A stretch of 33,393 nt of DNA, from the IMG/VR virus record IMGVR_UViG_3300035701_000161, positions 1 through 33,393 of that record, one strand, 5' to 3'. Below are positions 24,199 through 32,568 of this stretch, piece by piece. Made by a program: the position numbers and the translations under genes. The first letter of the stretch is position 1, and each line of letters begins with the position of its first letter. The stretch comes from a virus. Below the pieces are notes generated by a model, which was not told where the DNA came from, did no database searches, and saw nothing but the letters and a program-made list of their open reading frames with translations.

Positions 24199-24637
24199 CC
24201 TACTCTCGCGCATCCAGGCCAGGATGGCGGACCCGAGTCAAGGCACCGAACCTCTGCGTATCGCCGGCAGGGCCAAGATCAATACTCTCTACAGCGGCGC
24301 CCCGGATATGATCTCCCGCCAACTAAATGCCCGCGGATTTGGCAACAGCGGCAAGAAGGGCAAGGCGTTGATCATGACTGACCTAGCGCGCCGCGGCCAG
24401 ATGGCGGGTTTCGAGGGCAACCTGGCGGAAAACATCCTCAATCGCCAGGACACGACTATGGATCTGGCTAATCGCCTCTTGGCGGCCGGGCGCGGCGTCT
24501 CGACCAGCGGCAACATGCTGGGTGGAGCGGTAAGCGCGGGGAGCGAAACGTTGAGCACGATGCTCTTGTTGCAAAAACTGCTGGGTAGCGGCGTCGGCGG
24601 GTTCAACCCGGCGAGTTACGAGGGAGTCATGGGTTAG
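24068..24637 (+). CDS. Small internal/ejection-type virion protein
   Basis: 189 residues. Start set by AAGGAGGA at 24055-24062 upstream of ATG 24068, although this lies 131 nt inside the GNAT frame. The N-terminus (PFIVPFLPALIGAGSSMAS) is hydrophobic and Gly/Ser-rich, followed by helical, Ala/Leu/Gln-rich sequence (LQPLQTDLLSRIQARM; AENILNRQDTTMDLANRLLA). Hydrophobic N-terminus plus helical body is typical of the smallest podovirus ejection proteins, expelled into the cell ahead of the DNA. It is the first of three consecutive genes of that character. Confidence 0.5.
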   Translation: MPFIVPFLPALIGAGSSMASGALSNRGSSTAPTLSPELQPLQTDLLSRIQARMADPSQGTEPLRIAGRAKINTLYSGAPDMISRQLNARGFGNSGKKGKALIMTDLARRGQMAGFEGNLAENILNRQDTTMDLANRLLAAGRGVSTSGNMLGGAVSAGSETLSTMLLLQKLLGSGVGGFNPASYEGVMG

Positions 24638-24653
24638 GAAGGCAGAAACCGAT

Positions 24654-25709
24654 ATGCCGATCGACCATTACAATCCGGTTCTGAGCGGGATGATGACGGC
24701 CTACGACCTGGCCGACCGCATCCGCACGCGCGCGATGCAAGAGGCGCAGTTCAAGCGCTTGCAGCAGGCCGACGTGGAGCAAGCCCAGCAGCGCGCCGAC
24801 GAGCGCCAGCGGCAACAGCAGACGGATCAACTGGCCGATTTCAAGAACCGTTTGGCGCTGGTCGAGGGCGGGATGCGCCAAGCCACGCCCACGGACATCG
24901 CCGAATCGACGGCCCAGCGGTTCCAACTGGATGAGAGCGGCAATCTGACGCCCACGGGGCAGATCGGGACCGACATCGTGAATCGGATGGTTCCCTACGG
25001 AGGGAAGACCTATGTCGCGCCGTCGATGGAAGAGCGGTTGCAGCAGGCCAAGGTTTTGAGCGATGCGGAGACTATGGCCAAGGTGAACCAGACGCAGAAA
25101 CTCTCCGACCTGACGGCGATGGAACTGCCGCCGGCGTTGAGTGAAAAACTGGGGTTGCCGGCGGGCATGAAGGTAGGGCCGTCGGTCCAGGACGACATCA
25201 TTCGCGCGATCGTGGGGCTGGCCAAGCCGGCCGCCCAGACCGCTCCGCACTACACCACCGACGACACAGGGACCGTATGGCGGATCAACGGCGACGGAAC
25301 GAAGCAGAATCTGGGCAAAGTCGGCAAGAGCAAGACGGTGGCGGCGGCAGGAACGGCGGGGGGAGAAGGCTCGGTAAGTCTGCAGCGCCTGAAATTGGCG
25401 CAACAGAAACAGCGAACTGACGAACTGACGGACCTGGAGGCGCGCGAAGACAAAGCCGCGAAGAGCGTCACGGCCTTGCGCACGAAGATCATCCAGGAGA
25501 AGGACACCAAGGTCAAGGTTGCCTACGCCGCTCAACTCGTGCGAGCCGAAGCGGCCCTTCAACGGATCCGCCAACAGAAGGTCGATCAGGGATTTACCAC
25601 CGCCGAGGACGCCGGAGTGGCGGGCGCGACCGCGACGACTCCGGCTGCGACAGTGCCGCCTGAACCCAAGACCTGGGAAGAGTACAAACGCGCCAAGGGC
25701 GGAGGGTGA
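24654..25709 (+). CDS. Coiled-coil internal virion protein
   Basis: 351 residues, ATG 16 nt after the previous stop with GGAAGG upstream. Residues about 15-60 form a Gln/Arg/Ala-rich helix (RIRTRAMQEAQFKRLQQADV; RADERQRQQQTDQL), and a second coiled-coil stretch lies at about 240-310 (LQRLKLAQQKQRTDELTDLE). A short beta motif (TTDDTGTVWRINGDGTKQNL) lies between them. The C-terminus is disordered and Pro/Ala-rich. This composition is typical of the middle-sized ejection/internal core protein of short-tailed phages, lying between a small hydrophobic one and the giant one. No enzymatic motif seen. Confidence 0.55.
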   Translation: MPIDHYNPVLSGMMTAYDLADRIRTRAMQEAQFKRLQQADVEQAQQRADERQRQQQTDQLADFKNRLALVEGGMRQATPTDIAESTAQRFQLDESGNLTPTGQIGTDIVNRMVPYGGKTYVAPSMEERLQQAKVLSDAETMAKVNQTQKLSDLTAMELPPALSEKLGLPAGMKVGPSVQDDIIRAIVGLAKPAAQTAPHYTTDDTGTVWRINGDGTKQNLGKVGKSKTVAAAGTAGGEGSVSLQRLKLAQQKQRTDELTDLEAREDKAAKSVTALRTKIIQEKDTKVKVAYAAQLVRAEAALQRIRQQKVDQGFTTAEDAGVAGATATTPAATVPPEPKTWEEYKRAKGGG

Positions 25710-25712
25710 TGA

Positions 25713-28700
25713 GTGGCCGACGCCATCCAACTTCTGGGCGATCCGGAATTCCGGGGACTGCCTAAGGGTGAACAGGTCAAGGGACTTCGGGAGATGGATC
25801 CGGAGTTCGGCAAGTTGCCGTACTCCGAACAACTGAAAGCCCTCACTGACCAGACGGTCGTCCCGACTGCCGAACCGGGTCTCCTGGAACGACTCGGCAA
25901 CGTGGGCAGATCGGGCGCGAAGAATCTCCAGGGCAGTCTGCTCGAGACACTCCTCAAGGTCACGCCTGGGATGCCCCAACCGACCGGGCCGCGGGTAGGC
26001 GAGGCGCCGAGCGATAAACCCCTTCTTCCGATCTCCGAATTGATCCCGCCCGCACCTGGCGATAGCGGTTTCGTGAACTTCACCCGCGGCGCGGTCAAGA
26101 TCGCCGAGGGAATGACCAGCATGAAGAGTCTGGCGCTCATAGCCACCCTCGGAGCCGCAGGAAGGATGCTCGCCCTGGCTCGGACGGCCTACGGACGAAC
26201 CGCCGCGCGACTCCTCGATTTAGGCGTGGACGCTTACTTCGCCACCGCCGCCGGCAAGGGACTCCTTGAATCCGCACCCAGACTCCGGAAGGCCTATGAA
26301 GAGCGGGATTATCCAACGTTGTTCACCGAACTCGGCCAAGACGCCGTTCAGGCGCTCTTCGGGACCTATTTCGGCGTGCGGGGCGGAAAGAAGGGGATCC
26401 AACTCGGCAAGGCGGCCAAGGCAGCCTACGACTACGTGAAGACCGGGCGACCGGGCGAAGAGGTGGTTGTGCCGGAACCCGCCCGTCTAGGTCCTGGTAC
26501 CGAGGGTCCAGCGGGGGGAATTCCTAGTCAATTAGGAAATCCGCCGGGGGGACGTCCCGGACCTCCGCCAAATGCCCCAAGACTACAGCCGGTCACCCCC
26601 ACGCCTGAGGTTTCTGGCGCACCGATGAGTGGCCGACAACGGGCGGAGATTTTCGCCCGGCGCAACCAGATCGGTTTGGGCGAGGACGCTTTTGCTGCCG
26701 CGGTGAAAGAAGTGACGGGCCAGGAGTCCACTCAGAAGTTGACCGGCCAGCAGGCGACCGAGGTCCTCGAGGCCCTGAGGAAAATGCAGCCGGCGGCTGC
26801 AACTCCCGCAGCCACGCCCCAACAGATCGACCGCGCGGCCGCTCTCTTGCCCGGCCGGAAGCGCATCAACATCACCGCCATTGAGCAGGAATTGAACGTC
26901 ACCCGAGACGAGGCGCGAGGTGTCTTCCGAGGATTACTCGTAACAGGTTCGATCGACCGGACGGGCCGCATCCTGGAAGCCGAGGCCCCGGTCGGGCCTG
27001 GTGGACAGACCCGCCTGCCTCTGATTGCCGGTCTCCCGCCACAGACCCAGCCAACCGCGCAGGCTGCCCCGCCATTAGCGCCCGGCGGCCTGGGTGAGGG
27101 TCTAACGCCCCCCGGCGCTCCAGAGGCTCCACCGGCCCCGCCAGCGCCATCGTTGCACGATCGGGCTGTCGAGCTGGCCTCTAAGTTCGGCAAGGTCACC
27201 CGAAGCGGTCTGCGCATCCACCTGGGCATTGGCCCGCGCCAGGCCGACGCCCTCCTGACCAAAATGTCCCAGGCTGGCGAGATCAATCCGCTGAACGGGA
27301 AATGGCTCGGAGGAACCGGCATCCTGAAGCCGAAGCAAGTCCCGCTCCAGGTCAGTCCGATGCCAGAGAGGCCTCCACCGACCGCTAGCCGCGAAGGTCC
27401 ACCGGTTGTCGCCCCCGTCGCCGTTCCCCAGCCGCCCGTGGTGAGGCCGGAGGAAGCCCCGGCACCGGAAGTCCCGCCGGTCCCATCGGAGGTCACAGCG
27501 CCCGCCCCCGTCGCCGCCACTGAACTTACGCCCGCGCCGCGGGCGACAACGCCAACCCTGCCGACCGCGCTGGCGGGCGCGAAACCCCGCTACAGTTTCG
27601 GCCCCAAGCAATTCGATCTGGACTTCGCGAGCGATGTGGACAAGGCCGCCTACATCGCGGCCCAAACCAAACCTTCGAAGGCGGACGCGCAGTATGTCGC
27701 CTTCGCCGCTCAACACACCGGGATGACGCCGGGGGGCGTGCGGATGGCCGGCGTGCGGGTGCGGTCGGCGATCAAGGCCCTGGCGCGCGATGCGGAGCCG
27801 GGAATGTTGCGAGTGCCTCAGGTTCTGGATCTGAAACCGGCCGCTGACCCTGACGCGCCTCAGCTCGAGGACGCCGCCGGGCGAGCCCGTGAACGCCTTG
27901 ACGATCTATTCTTCGACGAGTCCGGAACCTTCAACGCCTCCGCGCTGCGCGACGCCGCGACCGTCGGAGCCCAGAAGATCGCGAGCGGATTTGAGAAGTA
28001 CTCCGCCTGGTCGAAGGAAATGCTTCGCGAGTTGGGGCAGGGCGCGCGCCGGCACCTCATGCGGATCTGGACGGCGGCGCGTAATCTCCTTGCGCGGTAC
28101 CGCAGCAGCCGTCTGGGCAGCGAGCGCGGGTCGCTGTCGCTTTTCGGGGAGGATGCCGAGGCGGCATCCCGGAAGGAAGCCAAAGCGGACGCGGCCAAGT
28201 TAGAGGCGGACCGGGTGACCGCCGAGTTCAAGAGTCCGCTCAACCGAAACAACCTCCGTAAGAAACTGAAGCCGGGCGAAAAGCCCCGGCAGGGCGACCT
28301 TTTCGGCGGGATCCCGGAGGAGCCGCCGCAGGGCGGATTGTTCGGCTCCCAGCGCGGGTCGATCAGCCTCCGGGCGAAGGCGCCGGCGATCCCGGACTAC
28401 CGGCCGAGACGAAAATCCACATCCCTCATGGGCGACGTGATCGACTTGATGCGGCCGGCTGGCAGCGTCGTGGAACGCCAGGGCGAGGCAGGGAAGGCGC
28501 TGAAGCACTTCGTCGACGAGGCGGCGGACGCGGGCGACGTCGAAGCGGGCAAACGGTTGGAACGGTTACAGCAGTCCGGCGTCACGAAGTTGAACAAACC
28601 GGATCGTCTGAAACTCGTCGATGTCCTGCGCGGGGTGGAACCGGGTACTCCCGAGCTCCAGCAGGCCGCGGCGCAGATCCATGGGCTCACCGATGAGATC

Positions 28701-30377
28701 GCCACCAAAGCCGAAACCCTTGGCGTCGAAATGCTGGCGGGTGGCCGCAAAGTGCCGTTCGTCCGACTGGCGAACTACTTCCCGCAGGTGATGCGGAGCG
28801 TGGAGCAACTCAGTTCGGGTGAGATCCGCGCCGACGTGGTCCAGAACCTGGTCCACCTCGACGCCAAACGCGACATCGCCAGTGCGCGGACCTTTCTCGA
28901 CGACTACCTGGCCTGGGTTGAGACCGGCGGCCGGCGCGACAGTCTGATCGAGCACCTCATCCAAAGCAACCAGGCGAAAACCAAATCCGAAGCGATCGCC
29001 TTGTTGAATCGCACCCGAAAGAATCAACCGCTGCGGCACGGGTCACTCGAATTCGCCCGTGAGATCGACCTCCCGTTCTGGGACCCCGATCCGGCCCGCG
29101 TCTTGCCGCACTGGGTCGCGGCGGTCTCGCAACGCCTCGAAAGCATTCGGGTGTTCGGTCAGAAAGGCGCCAAGGGCGACCTGGTCCAGGGCCTTGTCGA
29201 GTATATCCGCGAGGCCGGCGGCGACGTGCAGTTCGTCGAAAAAGCTGTCGATCGGATGCTCGGCAAAATCAACGATCTCGAGAAGGGCCGGCGCGTGAGC
29301 GCTTTCGTGCGCACGGTCCAGGGGTTCAAACTGGGTCTGGCCTCAATCCCGAACTCCACACAGGGAGCTCTCAATTCCCTGTTGTACGGCGATCTGCGGG
29401 CGGTCGGCGCGGGGTTCAAGGGCATGTTGACGAAGAGTGGCCGAGAATTCGGGATGCGTTCGGGCGCCGCGATCGACACGGTCCTCAATGAAATGACCCG
29501 CGACATCGGTTCCGACTGGCATCCCCTCGGCGTGTTCTTGAAGGCGACCGGATTCACTGGCAGCGAACGACTGAATCGCATCTTCGCGGCAAACGCCGGC
29601 GCGAGCTGGGCGGGCCGCATGGCGCGCCGGTTGCGGATCAACCCGCATGACAGTTTCGCGCGTCAGGCGCTCGAAGAGTTGGGCGTCGATCCTGGGACCG
29701 TCAAAGACGGTCAACTCACAGGCACCCAGATACTGAGGGCCGCGAAAAAGTTTTCCGACATCACTCAGTTCCGCGCGCGTCCCCAAGACCTGCCCTTCTG
29801 GGCAAGTCATCCGACCGGGAAAATATTCTTCCAGTTCAAGAGCTTTGTTTATGGGCAAGCGCGCTTGGTTGGCCGCACGACGATCGAAGAGGCCAGACGC
29901 GGAAACTACGGCCGGGCTGCTCGTAACTTTCTGATCCTGGCCACCGTGTTTCCGCTCGCTGGTGAGGCGATCGCTGATCTACGTTCGTTGCTCACCGGCC
30001 GCGAACGCACCGCCAAGGGTTGGAAGCGGTACCTCGAGGACATTGGACAGGCGGGAGCGCTGGGGATGCTTAGCGACATATTCGAGTCGGCGAAATATGC
30101 CGGCGGACTGCTCAAGTGGATCGCCGGCCCCACCTTGAGCCAGATTGGGGAAATCGGCGATGCAGCCCTCAGGATTCCGCTGGCCAAGGATCCCTGGAAA
30201 GCCGCCGGCAACTTCGGGAAAGTGCTGATAAAACAGGTTCCTCTCGTTGGTCAGTTGCGCCAACGGATTGGCCAGGGGGCGGAGGCTGTCGGATTACCAA
30301 ACCTCTTTCCACCGGCGGGCAAGACCAGTACCAAGAGTCCAGAATTGCGGCGCCTGGCCGCTGCGGAGGGCGAATGA
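25713..30377 (+). CDS. Giant ejection/internal virion protein with winged-helix-like segments
   Basis: 1,554 residues, GTG with GGAGG at 25701-25705. N-terminus: LGDPEFRGLPKGEQVKGLRE (repeat-like short helices), hydrophobic helices near 135-160 (SLALIATLGAAGRMLALA), then a Pro/Gly linker. Residues about 380-420 (RINITAIEQELNVTRDEARG) and about 481-536 (RAVELASKFGKVTRSGLRIH, IGPRQADALLTKMSQAG) look like winged-helix modules, the second like the FtsK gamma domain. A very Pro/Ala-rich linker leads to PRYSFGPKQFDLDFASDVDK (about 625), a signature I associate with phage polyvalent-type proteins. From about 960 the rest is helical, with FWASHPTGKIFFQFKSFVYG and LILATVFPLAGEAIADL near the end. Probable DNA-ejection protein crossing the envelope. 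Confidence 0.65.
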   Translation: MADAIQLLGDPEFRGLPKGEQVKGLREMDPEFGKLPYSEQLKALTDQTVVPTAEPGLLERLGNVGRSGAKNLQGSLLETLLKVTPGMPQPTGPRVGEAPSDKPLLPISELIPPAPGDSGFVNFTRGAVKIAEGMTSMKSLALIATLGAAGRMLALARTAYGRTAARLLDLGVDAYFATAAGKGLLESAPRLRKAYEERDYPTLFTELGQDAVQALFGTYFGVRGGKKGIQLGKAAKAAYDYVKTGRPGEEVVVPEPARLGPGTEGPAGGIPSQLGNPPGGRPGPPPNAPRLQPVTPTPEVSGAPMSGRQRAEIFARRNQIGLGEDAFAAAVKEVTGQESTQKLTGQQATEVLEALRKMQPAAATPAATPQQIDRAAALLPGRKRINITAIEQELNVTRDEARGVFRGLLVTGSIDRTGRILEAEAPVGPGGQTRLPLIAGLPPQTQPTAQAAPPLAPGGLGEGLTPPGAPEAPPAPPAPSLHDRAVELASKFGKVTRSGLRIHLGIGPRQADALLTKMSQAGEINPLNGKWLGGTGILKPKQVPLQVSPMPERPPPTASREGPPVVAPVAVPQPPVVRPEEAPAPEVPPVPSEVTAPAPVAATELTPAPRATTPTLPTALAGAKPRYSFGPKQFDLDFASDVDKAAYIAAQTKPSKADAQYVAFAAQHTGMTPGGVRMAGVRVRSAIKALARDAEPGMLRVPQVLDLKPAADPDAPQLEDAAGRARERLDDLFFDESGTFNASALRDAATVGAQKIASGFEKYSAWSKEMLRELGQGARRHLMRIWTAARNLLARYRSSRLGSERGSLSLFGEDAEAASRKEAKADAAKLEADRVTAEFKSPLNRNNLRKKLKPGEKPRQGDLFGGIPEEPPQGGLFGSQRGSISLRAKAPAIPDYRPRRKSTSLMGDVIDLMRPAGSVVERQGEAGKALKHFVDEAADAGDVEAGKRLERLQQSGVTKLNKPDRLKLVDVLRGVEPGTPELQQAAAQIHGLTDEIATKAETLGVEMLAGGRKVPFVRLANYFPQVMRSVEQLSSGEIRADVVQNLVHLDAKRDIASARTFLDDYLAWVETGGRRDSLIEHLIQSNQAKTKSEAIALLNRTRKNQPLRHGSLEFAREIDLPFWDPDPARVLPHWVAAVSQRLESIRVFGQKGAKGDLVQGLVEYIREAGGDVQFVEKAVDRMLGKINDLEKGRRVSAFVRTVQGFKLGLASIPNSTQGALNSLLYGDLRAVGAGFKGMLTKSGREFGMRSGAAIDTVLNEMTRDIGSDWHPLGVFLKATGFTGSERLNRIFAANAGASWAGRMARRLRINPHDSFARQALEELGVDPGTVKDGQLTGTQILRAAKKFSDITQFRARPQDLPFWASHPTGKIFFQFKSFVYGQARLVGRTTIEEARRGNYGRAARNFLILATVFPLAGEAIADLRSLLTGRERTAKGWKRYLEDIGQAGALGMLSDIFESAKYAGGLLKWIAGPTLSQIGEIGDAALRIPLAKDPWKAAGNFGKVLIKQVPLVGQLRQRIGQGAEAVGLPNLFPPAGKTSTKSPELRRLAAAEGE

Positions 30378-30583
30378 CCGAAGGCAGCATCGTCGCGATC
30401 GCGGTCGCGGGCGTGGGCCTGGCCGGCCAGGTGGTCAACGTCTTTTTGCACCTGCGCATCCGCAACGCGATCCTGGAACAGGCATTATCAGCCGACGAGA
30501 AATTCGACAAAAAACTCCAGGATTACGTCCTCGAAAAGACCTGCCAGGCGACGCACCGGCTGGAGGCGCGACAACGCTATTGA
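30374..30583 (+). CDS. Small single-pass membrane protein, holin or spanin candidate
   Basis: 69 residues, ATGA overlap with the giant protein. One clear transmembrane segment (IVAIAVAGVGLAGQVVNVFLH) is followed by a basic patch (LRIRN) and a helical charged tail (DEKFDKKLQDYVLEK). This size and layout are typical of holin-like or inner-membrane spanin-like lysis proteins at the end of late operons, but an i-spanin/o-spanin pair is not visible. It is the last gene of the long + operon. Confidence 0.5.
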   Translation: MTEGSIVAIAVAGVGLAGQVVNVFLHLRIRNAILEQALSADEKFDKKLQDYVLEKTCQATHRLEARQRY

Positions 30584-30667
30584 TAACCTCTCCGATGGAA
30601 CAAAAAGCGAAATGCCCGGTTCCGGTACGTTCTTTAGTAAGTACTAGGTCAATTCTGCCTTAGATTC

Positions 30668-30696
30668 TTGCCTTGTTAGCGACTTGCGCTTACAAT
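30668..30696 (+). promoter_or_regulatory. Sigma70-type promoter for the 30725 gene
   Basis: TTGCCT at 30668-30673, a 17-base spacer, and TACAAT at 30691-30696: near-consensus -35 and -10 elements with ideal spacing. Initiation would fall near 30703, about 22 bases before ATG 30725. It lies in the first non-coding gap (30584-30724) after the structural operon. Confidence 0.65.
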
Positions 30697-30724
30697 ACCT
30701 GCACGGCCACTGTGTATATGCATC

Positions 30725-31261
30725 ATGGGCGCGATCCGTGTCGAAGTCGCCGGCCCCGGCCGGTGTCTTGTGCGCCTGCCCCGCAGCGCCACCCGGCGCG
30801 GGGCGGTCGCTTACTGTAAACTCTTGCGGACCGTGAAACCTGATCGAATCTGGGGCGGCTGGGCCTTTGAAGGCGAGCTGCTTTCACCAGGTGGAACGGT
30901 CCCCGAAGCGGAAATAGGGGAGGCTGGCCTCCTCTTGGAGTGCGCCGGCGCGCAGCCGGGCGGCCGCGGACACATCCGGGCGCCGACCCTGTATATTCTC
31001 TGGCGCTACGACCGAGCAGGCGGCCGGTGGCGGGAGCTGGCGCGGACGGCGGCGGCGAACCGGGACTGGACGGTGGACCTGGGGCCGATCGCCAGGCGCG
31101 AGCTCGAGCCGCCGCGGCCAGTGCTGGTGTATCCGGAGGGTGTAGCCGACCGGGTCCTCGCGACCTTGGATAAGGAGCTGGGGCTCCTCAGGCGGGAGGC
31201 GCAGTGTCTGGTGGTGCGCGCGGTGTACGATCGGTTCGCGGCGCGGATGGCGGCGGGGTGA
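30725..31261 (+). CDS. Hypothetical accessory protein (178 aa)
   Basis: 178 residues from ATG 30725. No clear ribosome-binding site precedes it, but a good promoter lies about 30 bases upstream. The sequence is Arg/Gly/Ala-rich with beta-like segments (IRVEVAGPGRCLVRLP, IWGGWAFEGELLSP, APTLYILWRYDRAGGRW) and a C-terminal helix (LATLDKELGLLRREAQ). I do not recognise a family. It has its own promoter, stands outside the structural operon and faces minus-strand genes, which fits an independently expressed accessory ('moron'-like) gene. The 163 bases that follow, 31262-31424, hold no gene I can support and no clear terminator. Confidence 0.5.
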   Translation: MGAIRVEVAGPGRCLVRLPRSATRRGAVAYCKLLRTVKPDRIWGGWAFEGELLSPGGTVPEAEIGEAGLLLECAGAQPGGRGHIRAPTLYILWRYDRAGGRWRELARTAAANRDWTVDLGPIARRELEPPRPVLVYPEGVADRVLATLDKELGLLRREAQCLVVRAVYDRFAARMAAG

Positions 31262-31424
31262 GACATACGCCTGGGATGGCATTGGGATCCCCGAAAAAGA
31301 CGCAATCCGTAAACACCAGACCCGCCGTCTTTACCACGAGACAGGGAAACGGGGGGCTCCCGTTAAACACACAGTTGGTGAAGAGTGTCGCAGCTTCGTA
31401 TCGTCTCTCGTCATTCATCGCGGT

Positions 31425-32006
31425 TCAGCGGGGGGCGGAGGACACCACCGCGAGGCGCGCGGGCGCTTCAGTTTGGATCGTCCGGCGCAACGCTTCGGCG
31501 AGGATCAAATCCGGTTCTTTCTCGGCGAACGGCTGCACCTTCTCCGCCAGACTGCGCAGGTCGGCGACGACGCGCTGGTCTGTCTCCAAATGGCTCTCAT
31601 ACCATTGTTTGTAGCCCAGAAACTGGGTTAGGGTGATCTTTCCGAACGCGAGCGACTGACGGTTTAGTCGGACCCGTTTGGGCAGGAACTCGAAGCCTGG
31701 AAGAGAGAGCTGGGCCGGATCCTCGGAGGAGAACTCGCGCCCCCGCACAATGCAAAGGCGCATGCGCTCAATTCCGGCCCTGGCGAACAGCGCCTGTACT
31801 TGCCTCCAGGCGTGCCTTTTGCGCATTTTCCGGTGGACCGAGTTGTATACAAAAAAGGACGCTTTAAGTACCCCAAAAGGGGCATTTTCGGCACCCTTTG
31901 AAGGACACTTAAAATGCCCTTTTTGGTAGCGTGCATCGGCCGCAAGGACGGCTACTCGGAGTATCTCCTTGAGTTCGGTGTCGCTGGTCCGCTTCCTTTT
32001 TCTCAT
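31425..32006 (-). CDS. Hypothetical protein (193 aa), minus strand
   Basis: 193 residues. The start at 32006 is chosen because AAGGAGG (32022-32016) lies nine bases upstream of that ATG; an in-frame ATG at 32036 has no such site. The N-terminus is very basic (MRKRKRTSDTELKEIL). The middle has SVHRKMRKRHAWRQVQALFA and QLSLPGFEFLPKRVRLNRQS, and the C-terminal half is helical and acidic (LRSLAEKVQPFAEKEPDLIL). A basic N-terminus with helical body suggests nucleic-acid binding, but no domain is recognised. It is the last gene of the minus-strand group and contains a local inverted repeat (31873-31926). Confidence 0.55.
   Translation of the reverse strand: MRKRKRTSDTELKEILRVAVLAADARYQKGHFKCPSKGAENAPFGVLKASFFVYNSVHRKMRKRHAWRQVQALFARAGIERMRLCIVRGREFSSEDPAQLSLPGFEFLPKRVRLNRQSLAFGKITLTQFLGYKQWYESHLETDQRVVADLRSLAEKVQPFAEKEPDLILAEALRRTIQTEAPARLAVVSSAPR
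31873..31926. repeat. Inverted repeat inside the 193-aa gene
   Basis: CCAAAAGGGGCATTTT (31873-31888) and AAAATGCCCTTTTTGG (31911-31926) are complementary at 15 of 16 positions with a 22-nt loop, in an AT-richer stretch than the surroundings. It falls within coding sequence (K-G-H-F-K-C-P ... A-P-F-G-V-L-K). Confidence 0.7.
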
Positions 32007-32129
32007 GCGCTCATGCCTCCTTGTCGCGTGCATCATCGTCAGATCCTCGTCTAATACCCCACCCAGAAGGCGAGTGGTCAGGTCTTGGGGGGGCCATTAG
32101 AAGCCGTCCCCGTACCCTTGGATGGAGCC

Positions 32130-32179
32130 CCCCCCCCCACCTTGGCGCTTTCGGCGATTTTCACTTAGGTGGGGGGGGG
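32130..32179 (-). terminator. Homopolymer G/C stem-loop at the end of the DUF6804-like gene
   Basis: Nine C plus ACCT (32130-32142) pair with AGGT plus nine G (32167-32179), a 13-bp stem with a 24-nt loop, overlapping the stop of the 32165-32566 gene. There is no T-tract, so termination is uncertain. Together with a further G-run at 32083-32089 this is the most homopolymer-rich part of the window. The remaining 32037-32129 region has no gene. Confidence 0.45.
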
Positions 32180-32566
32180 CGGCGGACGCTTTGGTCTCCA
32201 GTGCCCGTGTTCGTCTTCTTCAATTTCCCCAAGCGCCTTCCACCACAGTTTCAGGAACGTCCACGGCGGCAAAAAGAAAATCGACGCGAAAAACACCATT
32301 GCCGTCGCCACGTCGATGGGGCCCCAGATTCCCCTGTTCAGGTAAACCGGGGCTAAGGGGTTGAAAAGCAGGGCCACGGCGCCAAAACCCCACACCCATC
32401 CTTGCTGATTTGACAGCCGGTACGCCAAGTAGGCCGTGTGGACCGAAATGGCGCAAACAGCCAAACGGAGAAACTGGAAGTAGCCGCGTGGCAACTGGCC
32501 CAAGGCGAGAAGCAAAAGGCCGACGGTTGCCAACCTGACGAGGCGACTCCAGGTTGTACCACTCAC
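32165..32566 (-). CDS. Four-helix membrane protein, DUF6804-like
   Basis: 133 residues, GTG start (complement of 32564-32566), two bases after the stop of the 50-aa gene, with AAGAAGG upstream. Four hydrophobic segments: LVRLATVGLLLLALGQLP, FLRLAVCAISVHTAYLAY, WVWGFGAVALLFNPLAPVYL and IDVATAMVFFASIFFLPPW. The pattern 'L-R-x-x-V-C-x-x-x-x-x-T-A-Y-L-A-Y ... A-x-L-F-N-P-L-x-P-x-x-L' fits the small DUF6804 membrane family, found in many bacteria and without known function. The C-terminus ends in a Pro run encoded by the G/C tract, so its exact end could be sensitive to sequencing or replication slippage. Confidence 0.65.
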   Translation of the reverse strand: MSGTTWSRLVRLATVGLLLLALGQLPRGYFQFLRLAVCAISVHTAYLAYRLSNQQGWVWGFGAVALLFNPLAPVYLNRGIWGPIDVATAMVFFASIFFLPPWTFLKLWWKALGEIEEDEHGHWRPKRPPPPPT

Positions 32567-32568
32567 GG

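Noticed and set aside
24627-25979. 450-aa minus-strand open frame opposite the coiled-coil internal protein
   Set aside because: Antisense shadow of a GC-rich coding region. It spans two real + strand genes that have proper ribosome-binding sites and overlaps; its translation is low-information and Arg/Leu-rich.
31188-31418. Minus-strand 76-codon frame with beta-helix-like repeats (TNCVFNG, FTDCVFFG)
   Set aside because: It begins 7 nt after the 193-aa gene stop but has no ribosome-binding site, overlaps the 30725 gene end by 74 nt and ends in Pro/Ala noise. It may be a decayed remnant; too weak to list.
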